A DNA stretch of 64,000 nt. Origin: SLRI01 sp964460465 (GTDB taxonomy: Bacteria; Pseudomonadota; Alphaproteobacteria; Geminicoccales; Geminicoccaceae). The notes under the pieces are model-generated. The model was not told the origin of the DNA, made no database searches, and saw only the letters and a program-made list of their open reading frames with translations. Made by a program: the position numbers and the translations under genes. The first letter of the stretch is position 1, and each line of letters starts with the position of its first letter. Location: NCBI GenBank assembly GCA_964460465.1, contig CAYWSB010000001.1:1-64000 (forward strand), in the 5' to 3' direction. Positions 28,142 to 35,691 of this stretch are shown in pieces.

Positions 28142-29310
28142 CAGTCGACGATGGTGCCGTCGGCGAGGACGGCGTTGGTGGTATGGAGGACCTCGGGCTG
28201 GAACGGATGGCGGGCGGCGACGCGCTCGTCCACCTCGATGCCGAGCCCGGCCACGTCCGGCACCTGCCAGGCGCCGTCCTTGCGCTCGATTGGCCCCTGG
28301 ACGACCTCGCCGTACCAGGGCACCGCACCCGTCATCTCCTCCTGGATGACGAAGTTCGGCGTCGCCACGGCGTAGTGCAGCGCCATCACGCCCGCGATGG
28401 GGCCGAGCGGATTGTGCGGGGCGATGCCCATCCGCGCGGTCTCGGCCATGGCGGCGATCTTTCGCCCCTCACCAAGCCCGCCCACGTGGCAGAGGTCGGG
28501 CTGGACGATGTCGATCGCCCGGGCGTGGAAGAGGGGCTCGAACTCGGCCCGGTCGACCAGCCGCTCGCCGGTGGCGAGCGGCACGGTGGTCTTGGCCTTG
28601 AGGGCGGCGAGGGCGGCGGTCTCGCCCGGCGGCAGCGGCTCCTCGACGAAGAGCGGCCGGCCGGGCGCCAGGGCCTCGATGTAGGCCAAGGCCGCCGAGG
28701 CCGAGGCCGGGCGGCCGTGGAAATCGACCATGATCTCGATGCCGTCGCCGACCGCCTCGCGTAGGGCGCGCATCAGCCGGGCCACGTGGTCGATCTGCGC
28801 CGGGCTCGCGGTGTAGCCGGTGTAGGGGATGAAGACGGCCTTCAACGCCTGGTAGCCCGCCTCGACCACCGCTCGGCCGCGCTCGACCAGCGGGGCCTCC
28901 TCGAGGCTCTCGTAGACCGCGGTCATCTCGCCCATGCCGAGATGGGTGTAGACCGGGACGCGGTCGCGGGTCTTGCCGCCGAGCAGCCGCCAGACGGGCT
29001 GGTCCAGCGACTTGCCGAAGATGTCCCAGCAGGCGGCCTCGATGCCTGAGATGGCCGACATGCCGATCACGCCGAGCCGCCAGAAGCTGTGCTTGGTCAG
29101 CACCCGGACCAGCTGCTCGAGGTCGCGGGGATCGCGGCCGACGACCAAGGGCTCGAGGTCTTCGATCGCCCCGACCACGGCCCGGGTCTTCCACTCGAGC
29201 GTCGCCTCGCCCCAGCCGTAGAGGCCGGGCACGTCCGTCTCGACCCGGACGAACACCCAGTTCCGCATGACCGCATTGACGACCAGCGTCCTGACCGCGG
29301 TGACCCGCAT
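28138..29310 (-). CDS. Mandelate racemase/muconate lactonizing enzyme family dehydratase
   Basis: 390 residues. The enolase-superfamily capping domain (MRVTAVRTLVVNAVMRNWVF, GWGEATLEWKT) leads to the barrel with metal ligands in IMVDFHGR (Asp), FVEEPLPPGE (Glu) and ATGERL (Glu), and the late HNPLGPIA with the catalytic His. This set is typical of D-galactonate-dehydratase-like acid-sugar dehydratases. It is the first gene of the operon, probably dehydrating the acid formed by the SDR. The chosen ATG has GGGGAAG upstream; a start twenty codons earlier would cover the operator. Confidence 0.88.
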   Translation of the reverse strand: MRVTAVRTLVVNAVMRNWVFVRVETDVPGLYGWGEATLEWKTRAVVGAIEDLEPLVVGRDPRDLEQLVRVLTKHSFWRLGVIGMSAISGIEAACWDIFGKSLDQPVWRLLGGKTRDRVPVYTHLGMGEMTAVYESLEEAPLVERGRAVVEAGYQALKAVFIPYTGYTASPAQIDHVARLMRALREAVGDGIEIMVDFHGRPASASAALAYIEALAPGRPLFVEEPLPPGETAALAALKAKTTVPLATGERLVDRAEFEPLFHARAIDIVQPDLCHVGGLGEGRKIAAMAETARMGIAPHNPLGPIAGVMALHYAVATPNFVIQEEMTGAVPWYGEVVQGPIERKDGAWQVPDVAGLGIEVDERVAARHPFQPEVLHTTNAVLADGTIVDW

Positions 29311-29358
29311 CGCGCTTCCCCGATCTCCGCGCGCCGGCTGTGCGGACGCGCTATTCTT

Positions 29359-29387
29359 TCGTATGATCAAGCCAGAGTTTCATACGA
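29359..29387. promoter_or_regulatory. Inverted repeat, candidate GntR operator of the sugar operon
   Basis: TCGTATGA (29359-29366) and TCATACGA (29380-29387) are perfect inverted arms separated by 13 bases, 49-77 bases before the start of the first operon gene. Each arm is followed by TCAA, so the site also reads as a near direct repeat. Position and symmetry suit the FadR-type regulator encoded at the operon's end; binding is inferred. Confidence 0.55.
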
Positions 29388-29866
29388 TCAATAGGAGACT
29401 GTCAAGCGCTCGTCTGCGGACCTCCATTGAGAATGCCGACCCGGCCCCTGGCACCTCGGGGCCGGATCGAGACGGAAGCGACGAAATCGACGAGAGCTGC
29501 GGTCAATTGGCCCGGCTCCCGTGGGTGGTCGCAGGTCCGACGACCTGAAGGCTGCAGCGATCGGCGCTGGCGTCGAGGGTGTCACCACACGCCCCCTTGT
29601 CGTCCACGCGACACTGCCATCGGACGCGTGAAGCGAGCGTGAATCGCGCGGGGTTGCCGGCGTGAAAACTGCCACCGGCGTGGCACGGTCGATTCGATCC
29701 TGTCACCTGCCGAACGAACCGAGTACCACAGCAGCACCCCCGCCTCGGTGCGTCGCCTCGATCGGGAGACGTCCGCCCAGGCTGCGTCGATCGATCGTGG
29801 ATCGCCAGGCTGCGTCAGCGCGGGAACGACGGCCCGGAAGAGGTGGCGTCGTGGGCCGCGGTCTCG
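29388..29866. other. Gene-free intergenic region
   Basis: About 480 bases between the operator and the end of the BTAD regulator gene. No open frame here has a recognisable product or a convincing start, and I see no RNA gene. A short palindromic GC stretch (CCCCTGGCACCTCGGGGCC, about 29445) is the only local symmetry noted. Confidence 0.5.
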
Positions 29867-31150
29867 TCAGCCTGCCGGCTCGGGTGCCGCCGCAAAGGAG
29901 GCACCGGCCATCGCCGGGACGTCGGCAGCATCGTCGGCCAGCCGGCCGGCGCCCTCGCGCCTTTCGCCGCCACAGCGCAAGTCCGCTGCGCCGGCCATCG
30001 CCTCGCCCTCGTGCCGCAAGGCCGCAAGCTCCAGTCGGGCCGCGATCAGGGTCGCGAGGCTGTCCAGAGCGTCGGCCTTGCAGGGCGTCTCGATGCGGAA
30101 ATGCTCGGCCCAGAGCAACCGGCGATCACGCCTGCCGTACAGCCGCACGGTCAGGCGCAGCGCCTGGTCGAGGCGCGCCACCGACCCGTCCACGATGTAG
30201 GCGACGGCTCCGGGCGGTGGCACCGTCGTGTCGATCACAGCGAGTCCCGTGGAGCCCGCGAGGGCGGCGCCGATCGCCTCGGCGACGATCTCGGCATGGA
30301 GGGCGTCGGCGGCCGCTTCGCTGAGGACGCGGAAAGCAGCGAGGCCGACGCGGAGCGGCGCCGGCCGCGGCAGCGACCGGTCCGCGACAAGCGCGCCGGC
30401 GAGGATCGCGACGCCGGCCATCGTGGCCCGCGCGGGCGGCCGGGCGATGGCGGCGCGGAGCGCCAGGGTGGGCGCGCTCGGCGCGACGCCGAGCTCCCTC
30501 GCCAGAATGTCGCGGCAGAGCTCGAACTGGCGCAGCGCGAGCGAAGCGTTGCCGCGGGCGGCGTGGCCCTGCATCAGGATACGATGGGCCGCCTCGAGCG
30601 TCGGCTCGAAGCCCAGCAGCCGGGTCGCCAGCTTTATCGACGCCGCCGGGTCGTCGGCCGCCAGGCGGGCGCGGGCCACGGCCTCGAGCCGGTGGTGCAG
30701 CTGGTCGCGCCAGCGCAGCCGTTCCGCGGCCAGCCACTCGTCGAAGAGCGGATCGGCGATCTCGATGTCGCGGAGCAGGCAGTCGTCGTCGAAGGCCCCG
30801 AGGGCCACCGCGTCCGCCCGGTCGAGGACGAGAGCGTCGACGACGAGCCGGTCGCGGTCGAGCACGAGCTTGTGGTCGTCCGTCCGGAGCAGGCCGGATC
30901 CGGCCGCGTCGAGCGTCCGGCGCAGCTCGCGCAGGCACTGCCGGAGGTTGGCCTTGGCGTCGTGGCTGCTGCTCCACAGCCGGGTGGCCGCCGCGACCCG
31001 GGCGAGCCGGCCGCCCCGGGCCAGCGCCAGGAGCGCCAGAAGCCCCAGCACCTTCTGGCCCCGGGGCGTGACGTCGTCGCCACCGGCGGCGACCAGGCGC
31101 ACCGGTCCGAAGAGCTGCAGGCGGGGGCGTCCGGAGTGCTGTACGATCAT
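29867..31150 (-). CDS. SARP/BTAD-type transcriptional regulator
   Basis: About 427 residues. Residues 10-95 form an OmpR-like winged helix (LFGPVRLVAAGGDDVTPRGQ, RVAAATRLWSSSHDAKANLR, then QCLRELRRTLD). Residues 100-240 are a bacterial transcriptional activation domain with TPR-like helices (RLLGFEPTLEAAHRILMQGH, FELCRDILARELGVAPS). The C-terminal part (about 265-370) resembles a TolB/adenylate-cyclase-associated module (YIVDGSVARLDQALRLTVRL, LLWAEHF). It probably activates transcription in response to an unknown signal. The frame is open to 31672; the ATG at 31150 starts right before the winged helix. It is downstream of hemN in the same direction, with a 650-base gap. Confidence 0.75.
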   Translation of the reverse strand: MIVQHSGRPRLQLFGPVRLVAAGGDDVTPRGQKVLGLLALLALARGGRLARVAAATRLWSSSHDAKANLRQCLRELRRTLDAAGSGLLRTDDHKLVLDRDRLVVDALVLDRADAVALGAFDDDCLLRDIEIADPLFDEWLAAERLRWRDQLHHRLEAVARARLAADDPAASIKLATRLLGFEPTLEAAHRILMQGHAARGNASLALRQFELCRDILARELGVAPSAPTLALRAAIARPPARATMAGVAILAGALVADRSLPRPAPLRVGLAAFRVLSEAAADALHAEIVAEAIGAALAGSTGLAVIDTTVPPPGAVAYIVDGSVARLDQALRLTVRLYGRRDRRLLWAEHFRIETPCKADALDSLATLIAARLELAALRHEGEAMAGAADLRCGGERREGAGRLADDAADVPAMAGASFAAAPEPAG

Positions 31151-31722
31151 TGACTCGGCCACTTTCGCCTGATGAGGCGTCGCGCGGCACCATTCCTGGC
31201 GCCCGCCGACACGACGCCAGTCCAGCGCATCAGCCGGTGGCCGACTATGAACTGGATTACAGAAGGCGCCCAGGCGGACCATGTGAAGCGCCTGACCGGC
31301 TCCGGTGGACCACTCCGAAAGCATCGTATCGGGCATTTGACAGGGCGCGGCGGCATCGTGACCGAGCCCCGAACTTCGCACCCGCTTCAAGATTTTTTTA
31401 GGTGTTTCAATAGGTTGTCCGCGACAACTGCCTGCCCGCAAGCCGACGAAGCCGCAAGAATGGCCGTGCACCGGGCTCTTGGGCTCATTCAGGGGTGGAA
31501 ACTGCCCGTCTTGGATGACGCTGGCGTCGACAGCGCCGCTGGCGGCCTCGGCGATGAGCTCCAGGACAGCTATGGCGCCCGAGCCGATCGTCGTCGTCGC
31601 TCGAATGGCCGGGCGGCGGCGACCGCTGTCGGCGTCGATATGCGCAAAGCGGTGTGAGGCCTGTCGCTCCAACTCTCTGCGTGAGGTCGGAGGGCTCCGT
31701 CGCCAGGGTATGCCCCCAGCCC
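31151..31722. other. Gene-free region upstream of the BTAD regulator
   Basis: No convincing gene. It contains an AT-rich island (31386-31412) that could hold the regulator's promoter on the minus strand (TTGAAACACC then AAAAAAATC), and a perfect 6-bp inverted repeat GTTGTC-CGC-GACAAC at 31414-31428 just upstream of it, a possible operator. Confidence 0.45.
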
Positions 31723-31770
31723 GAAGTGACGATGGGCGGCGTGGGGCAGCCAGCCGCCCATCGTCACTTC
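31723..31770. terminator. 18-bp perfect hairpin downstream of hemN
   Basis: GAAGTGACGATGGGCGGC (31723-31740) is perfectly complementary to 31753-31770, around a 12-base loop. It lies 35 bases beyond the hemN stop codon, so it may end the bchE-hemN transcript. No T-run follows on either strand, so a role in mRNA stability or protein binding is also possible. Confidence 0.55.
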
Positions 31771-31804
31771 AGGCCTTGTCTTTCCGCCCGATTTCCCGCC
31801 TCCA

Positions 31805-33154
31805 CTAGACGGCAGCCGAGTGCCTGGCCTTTCCGGTTTGGAAGTAGGTGTCGAAGGCACTGGCGACGAGGCGGGTAAGCGCGCGGGCCTCGGGGGCGAG
31901 GGTGATGCGGCCGCCGTCACGGTGGAGCACACCGTCGGCCTCGAGGGTGGTCAGCGCCAGGAGTTCGGCCTCGGCCCAGTCGGCGGCGACGGCGAAGCGC
32001 TCGGCCACGGCCTCGGTGTCGACCGAGCCGTCGCACATGATGCGCTCGATGACGTGGGCGCGCAGGCGGTCGTCGGCCCCGAGTGCGATGCCCTTGGCCA
32101 CGGGCAGCGTGCCGCCGCGCACGGCGCGGGCCCAGGCACCGGTCTCCACGATGTTCTGGATGTAGCCCTGGCTGGTGCGGCCGATCGAGGTGGCGCCGAG
32201 GCCGATCAGTGTCTCCTGGGCGTCGGTCGTGTAGCCCTGGAAGTTGCGGTGGAGCGTGCCGCTGCGGGCGGCCTCGGCGAGCGGGTCGTCGGGGAGCGCG
32301 AAATGGTCGAGGCCGATCAGCTCGTAGCCTTCCGCCTCGAGGGCGGCGGCAGCGGACTGGGCCTGCCTCGCGCGCTCGGCGGCGTCGGGCAGGGCCTCCT
32401 CCTGGATCATGCGCTGGTTCTTGGCCATCCAGGGGACGTGGGCGTAGCCGAAGAGGGCGAGGCGATCCGGGCGCATGGCGGCGGCGCGCGCGATGGTGGT
32501 CAGCAGCTTCCCGGTGGTCTGGTGCGGCAGGCCGTAGATCAGGTCGAAGTTGATCCGGCTGATGCCGGCGGCGCGCAGTGCGGTGACCGTGCGCTCGACC
32601 ATCTCGGGCGGCTGGATGCGGTTGATGGCCTGCTGCACCTCGGGGTCGAACTCCTGGACGCCGAAGCTCGCGCGGTTGAAGCCGAGCTCGCCCAGCCGCT
32701 CGATCATGGCATCGGTGAGCGTGCGCGGGTCGCTCTCGATGGCGAGCTCGGCCGAGGGCAGGACGGCGAACTGCGTATCGACCGCCCGCATGACCCGGGT
32801 GAGATCGTCGGGCGAGAGGGCGGTGGGCGTGCCGCCGCCCCAGTGGAGGTGGGCCACCTGCATCCGGGCGGGGAGGCTTGCTGCGACGAGCTCGATCTCG
32901 CGGATCAGATCGTCGACATAGACCCTGACCGGGTCGTAGCGGGCGGCGAGCTTCATGTTGCAGCCGCAGTACCAGCACATCTGCTTGCAGAAGGGGACGT
33001 GAAGGTAGAGCGAGACGGGGGCGGCCGGATCTACCGCGGCCAGCCAGCCGGCATAGGTGGAAGGGTCGAAGTCGCTCTTGAAGTGCGGTGCCGTGGGGTA
33101 GCTGGTATAGCGCGGCACCGCGCGGGCGGCGTATTTCTGGATGATCGTTTGCAT
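31805..33154 (-). CDS. hemN: Oxygen-independent coproporphyrinogen III oxidase
   Basis: 449 residues. The radical SAM cluster motif is CKQMCWYCGC (C56, C60, C63, C65), with PRYTSYPTAPHF at the N-terminus, the HWGGGTPTAL SAM-binding stretch, ESDPRT and GVQEFDPEVQQAINRIQ, all typical of HemN. It converts coproporphyrinogen III to protoporphyrinogen IX without oxygen, in haem and bacteriochlorophyll synthesis. The start follows the bchE stop by about 11 bases with GAGGCAGG upstream; another ATG overlaps the bchE stop and would add five residues. Cotranscribed with bchE. Confidence 0.93.
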   Translation of the reverse strand: MQTIIQKYAARAVPRYTSYPTAPHFKSDFDPSTYAGWLAAVDPAAPVSLYLHVPFCKQMCWYCGCNMKLAARYDPVRVYVDDLIREIELVAASLPARMQVAHLHWGGGTPTALSPDDLTRVMRAVDTQFAVLPSAELAIESDPRTLTDAMIERLGELGFNRASFGVQEFDPEVQQAINRIQPPEMVERTVTALRAAGISRINFDLIYGLPHQTTGKLLTTIARAAAMRPDRLALFGYAHVPWMAKNQRMIQEEALPDAAERARQAQSAAAALEAEGYELIGLDHFALPDDPLAEAARSGTLHRNFQGYTTDAQETLIGLGATSIGRTSQGYIQNIVETGAWARAVRGGTLPVAKGIALGADDRLRAHVIERIMCDGSVDTEAVAERFAVAADWAEAELLALTTLEADGVLHRDGGRITLAPEARALTRLVASAFDTYFQTGKARHSAAV

Positions 33155-33165
33155 CGCGGCCTGCC

Positions 33166-34836
33166 TCATTCGGCGGGGACCCGGTCGCGCTCGGCCCGGC
33201 GGGCATGGACGATGGGCGCCGTCTCGGCCATCTGCGCCTCGCTCATCTGCTCGGTTCCACCGCCGCAGGCCTTGGCGGCGGCGGCGGCAGCCTTGCGCTC
33301 CTTCATCTTGCGCGCCTTGTCGGCCTTGACCTCCCAGTCGGCGAGCTGGGCGGGGGCGATCTTCCGCTCGTGGTCGAAGTGGAAGTCGACCTTGCCCTTG
33401 GACTGCGGCCCCCAGTAGTTGACCTTGCCGAGGTCGTAGAAGGTCCGCTGCACGCCGGCCTTGAGGAACGCCTTGAGGCAGCCGAGCAGGTACTTCCGCC
33501 GGAAGCCGGTACCCTGCCAGGGGTAGGAGAAGAGCGCCTTCTTCATGTAGAAGCGGCGGTAGTTGTGCATCACCCGGTCGAGGAGTTCGGCGCGGTCCAT
33601 GGCCTCGGGCTTGATGATGGGCGTGACGAAATTGTACTTCTCGAAGTCGAACACCTCGACCTTGTCGCCGAGCTCCTGGAACAGGTCGGAGAACGGCCAG
33701 GGCGTGTACATCGCCCAGTTGGCAAGATCGGGCCCCCAGTCGACCGCCATCCGGTAGGTCTCCTCGAGCGTCTCGGCTGTCTCGTTCTCGAGCCCGACGA
33801 TGAACTGGGCCTCGGTGAAGATGCCGGCATCGCGCAGGAGCTTGATCGCCTTCTTGTTCTGCTCGATCGTCGTTTCCTTGTTGAAGCGGTCGAGCTTGAG
33901 TTGCGCTGCCGCCTCGGTGCCGAGTGAGATGTGGACGAGTCCGGCCTTGTGGTAGAAGGGCAGGAGCTCCTCGTCCCTGAGGATGTCGGTGACCCGCGTG
34001 TTGATGCCCCACTTGATCTTGTCGGGCAGGCCGCGAGCGATCAGCTCCTCGCAGAACTCGATGAATTTCTTGCGGTTGATGGTCGGCTCCTCGTCGGCGA
34101 GGATGAAGAAGCCGACCTGATGGTCGTTGACCAGCTTCTCGATCTCGTCGACGACCTTCCTGGGGTCACGCACCCGATAGTCGCGCCAGAACTTCCATTG
34201 CGAGCAGAACGAGCAGGTGAAGGGGCAGCCGCGGGCCATGTTGGGGATGGCGACACGCACGCCCAGGGGGATGTAGTTGTACTTCTCCCACTCGAGGATG
34301 CTCCAGTCGGGCTCGATACCGTCGAGGTCGCGGACGGTGGGGGCGGCCGGGGTGGCGACGATCTGCTCGCCGTTCCGGAAGGCGAGGCCCTTGACCTTCT
34401 CGCGGTCGGCGGGCCAGCGGCCCTCGGCGATGGTGGCGATCAGGTCGTTGAAGATCTCCTCGCCCTCGCCCCTGACGATGACGTCGATCGCGTGGGCCTC
34501 GGAGAGGATCTGCTGGTACATGAAGGTGGCATGCACGCCGCCCAGCACCGTGACGATCTGCGGGTTCACCTCCTTGGCGATCTCGAGGACCCGCTCGGCC
34601 TTGTAGATCGAAGGCGTGATCGCCGTGCAGCCGACGACGTCAGGGGCGGCGGCGCGGATGCGCTCGCGCAGGTCGTCGTCCTGGATGTGGTTGGTCATGG
34701 CATCGATGAAGGTGACGTCCGTGAACCCCGCCTTCTTGAGCGAGCCGGTCAGATAGGCGACCCAGGCCGGCGGCCAGTTGCCGGCGATCTCGGCACCGCC
34801 GGAGTGATAGTTCGGGTGGACGAGCACGATGCGCAT
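33166..34836 (-). CDS. bchE: Anaerobic Mg-protoporphyrin IX monomethyl ester oxidative cyclase
   Basis: 556 residues. An N-terminal cobalamin-binding domain (RIVLVHPNYHSGGAEIAGNW, TVLGGVHATF) is followed by a radical SAM domain with CPFTCSFC (C-x3-C-x2-C, about residues 202-209), FILADEEPTINRKKF and WGINTRVTDI. The protein matches BchE closely along its length, ending in a Lys/Ala-rich tail. It forms the fifth ring of bacteriochlorophyll without oxygen. The ATG has GGGAGAGG upstream. It shares a transcript with hemN, and its promoter has PpsR-like and FNR-like sites, implying expression at low oxygen. No other bch, crt or puf gene is in the window. Confidence 0.93.
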   Translation of the reverse strand: MRIVLVHPNYHSGGAEIAGNWPPAWVAYLTGSLKKAGFTDVTFIDAMTNHIQDDDLRERIRAAAPDVVGCTAITPSIYKAERVLEIAKEVNPQIVTVLGGVHATFMYQQILSEAHAIDVIVRGEGEEIFNDLIATIAEGRWPADREKVKGLAFRNGEQIVATPAAPTVRDLDGIEPDWSILEWEKYNYIPLGVRVAIPNMARGCPFTCSFCSQWKFWRDYRVRDPRKVVDEIEKLVNDHQVGFFILADEEPTINRKKFIEFCEELIARGLPDKIKWGINTRVTDILRDEELLPFYHKAGLVHISLGTEAAAQLKLDRFNKETTIEQNKKAIKLLRDAGIFTEAQFIVGLENETAETLEETYRMAVDWGPDLANWAMYTPWPFSDLFQELGDKVEVFDFEKYNFVTPIIKPEAMDRAELLDRVMHNYRRFYMKKALFSYPWQGTGFRRKYLLGCLKAFLKAGVQRTFYDLGKVNYWGPQSKGKVDFHFDHERKIAPAQLADWEVKADKARKMKERKAAAAAAKACGGGTEQMSEAQMAETAPIVHARRAERDRVPAE

Positions 34837-34911
34837 GGACCTCTCCCTGGCCGGTTCGCCGACGTCTCGGGTCCCTGGCCGAGGCGTTGTCGTTCCGGGT
34901 ATCAGCGAAAG

Positions 34912-34929
34912 TGTCAACCTTCCTTGACA
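34912..34929 (-). promoter_or_regulatory. PpsR/CrtJ-type box upstream of bchE
   Basis: TGTCAACCTTCCTTGACA fits the TGT-N12-ACA consensus of PpsR/CrtJ, the aerobic repressor of photosynthesis genes, and is also nearly palindromic (TGTCAA / TTGACA). It lies about 76-93 bases before the bchE start codon. Confidence 0.6.
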
Positions 34930-34937
34930 TAGATCAA
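34924..34937 (-). promoter_or_regulatory. FNR/FixK-type box upstream of bchE
   Basis: TTGACATAGATCAA matches TTGAT-N4-ATCAA at nine of ten defined positions. It overlaps the PpsR-type box by six bases and is about 88-101 bases before the bchE start, so low-oxygen activation and aerobic repression could compete here. Binding is inferred from the motif only. Confidence 0.6.
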
Positions 34938-34958
34938 TTCCACCGGCTGCGGCGTCGA

Positions 34959-35216
34959 TCAGTGCCCAGCGGTGCAGCCCTCGAGCAGGGCGGCGCAGGC
35001 CTTGATCGAGCCGAAGCCCCAGCCGGCGCGGTTGGTCGTGGTCACGCGGCGGACCTGCCCGCCCGCGACCAGCGCATCTGCGAGGCAGGCGTGGTCGTGT
35101 GCGCCGGCCGGCAGGCCCGGATCGGCCGCGGATGGTCCATGGTTTGGGCCGATGAGAAGTGCCAGACCTCGCCGGTGCCGTCCGCCGGCAGGTGCGCCAG
35201 GGACTCGCCGATGCAA
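34959..35216 (-). CDS. Small unrecognised protein or gene remnant
   Basis: 85 residues ending VTTTNRAGWGFGSIKACAAL followed by LEGCTAGH. I do not recognise it. The last 55 codons have almost only G or C at the third position in this frame, which supports real coding there, whereas the first 30 codons do not. It may be the 3' remnant of a longer decayed gene, or a small protein with a later start. It lies between the bchE promoter and a small membrane protein gene, on the same strand as both. Confidence 0.3.
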   Translation of the reverse strand: MHRRVPGAPAGGRHRRGLALLIGPNHGPSAADPGLPAGAHDHACLADALVAGGQVRRVTTTNRAGWGFGSIKACAALLEGCTAGH

Positions 35217-35245
35217 GGGAGCGCGGCGGCTGAGCGGGCGCTTGA

Positions 35246-35449
35246 TCAGGGCCTCCGGATGCGGCCAATTAGGCGCAGGCCGGGCCGGGCGCTGGCGACC
35301 AGCACGGCGAGGTTGACCGCACCGGCCAGCAGCGCGACGGCCTGCACGGTGTAGAAGGCGAGGTCGAGCTCGCCAGCCTGGGCCTTCATCGCGAGGAACA
35401 GGGCGGCCGGGACCGAGACCAGGATACCGTTGGCCGCGATCAGCCGCAT
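35246..35449 (-). CDS. Small two-helix membrane protein of unknown function
   Basis: 67 residues from the internal ATG at 35449: MRLIAANGILVSVPAALFLA, then FYTVQAVALLAGAVNLAVLV and a basic tail (RPGLRLIGRIRRP). The pattern of two hydrophobic helices, with an Asn-Gly in the first and Ala-Gly-Ala-Val-Asn in the second, looks conserved in style, but no function is known to me. The open frame continues upstream to 35683 through a region that appears to be a MarR remnant on the other strand, so the longer form is unlikely. Confidence 0.55.
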   Translation of the reverse strand: MRLIAANGILVSVPAALFLAMKAQAGELDLAFYTVQAVALLAGAVNLAVLVASARPGLRLIGRIRRP

Positions 35450-35485
35450 GCGGCGGGCCTTGAGCCCCGCCGGCGAGCCGTCGCA

Positions 35486-35602
35486 GGCTACGCGACCAAT
35501 CACCTGACGCGGGTCTTCGGCCAAGCCCTGCACGAGCGCTTCCGGCTGCTGGGGCTGGCGCCGGCGCAGTTCATGACCCTGCAGCAGCATCGCGGCGGCT
35601 GA
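35486..35602 (+). pseudogene. Remnant of a MarR-family regulator
   Basis: Reading this frame gives GYATNHLTRVFGQALHERFR then LLGLAPAQFMTLQQHRGG and a stop. The first part is the N-terminal dimerisation helix of MarR proteins followed by the L-x-P-A-Q-F motif at the start of the winged helix. There is no start codon and the DNA-binding half is absent. Third positions are almost all G/C, so it was coding until recently. Confidence 0.45.
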
Positions 35603-35648
35603 GCCGCCCGGTGCGGCGACACGGCGCAGCTCGCCTTCCGGGATGAAC

Positions 35649-35661
35649 GTTACATTATTTC
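35649..35661 (+). promoter_or_regulatory. Zur-like half-conserved box upstream of the COG0523 gene
   Basis: GTTACATTATTTC agrees with GTTAT-N2-TATAAC at about eight of eleven defined positions and sits in an AT-rich patch about 30 bases before the GTPase gene. COG0523 genes are often under Zur control. The right half is weak, so this is only a candidate. Confidence 0.3.
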
Positions 35662-35691
35662 TTCTTCCAGGCTCCCCAGCCATGCCGGTCG

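Noticed and set aside
31820..33418. A 532-codon plus-strand open frame
   Set aside because: It lies entirely opposite hemN and the end of bchE, whose protein motifs are unmistakable.
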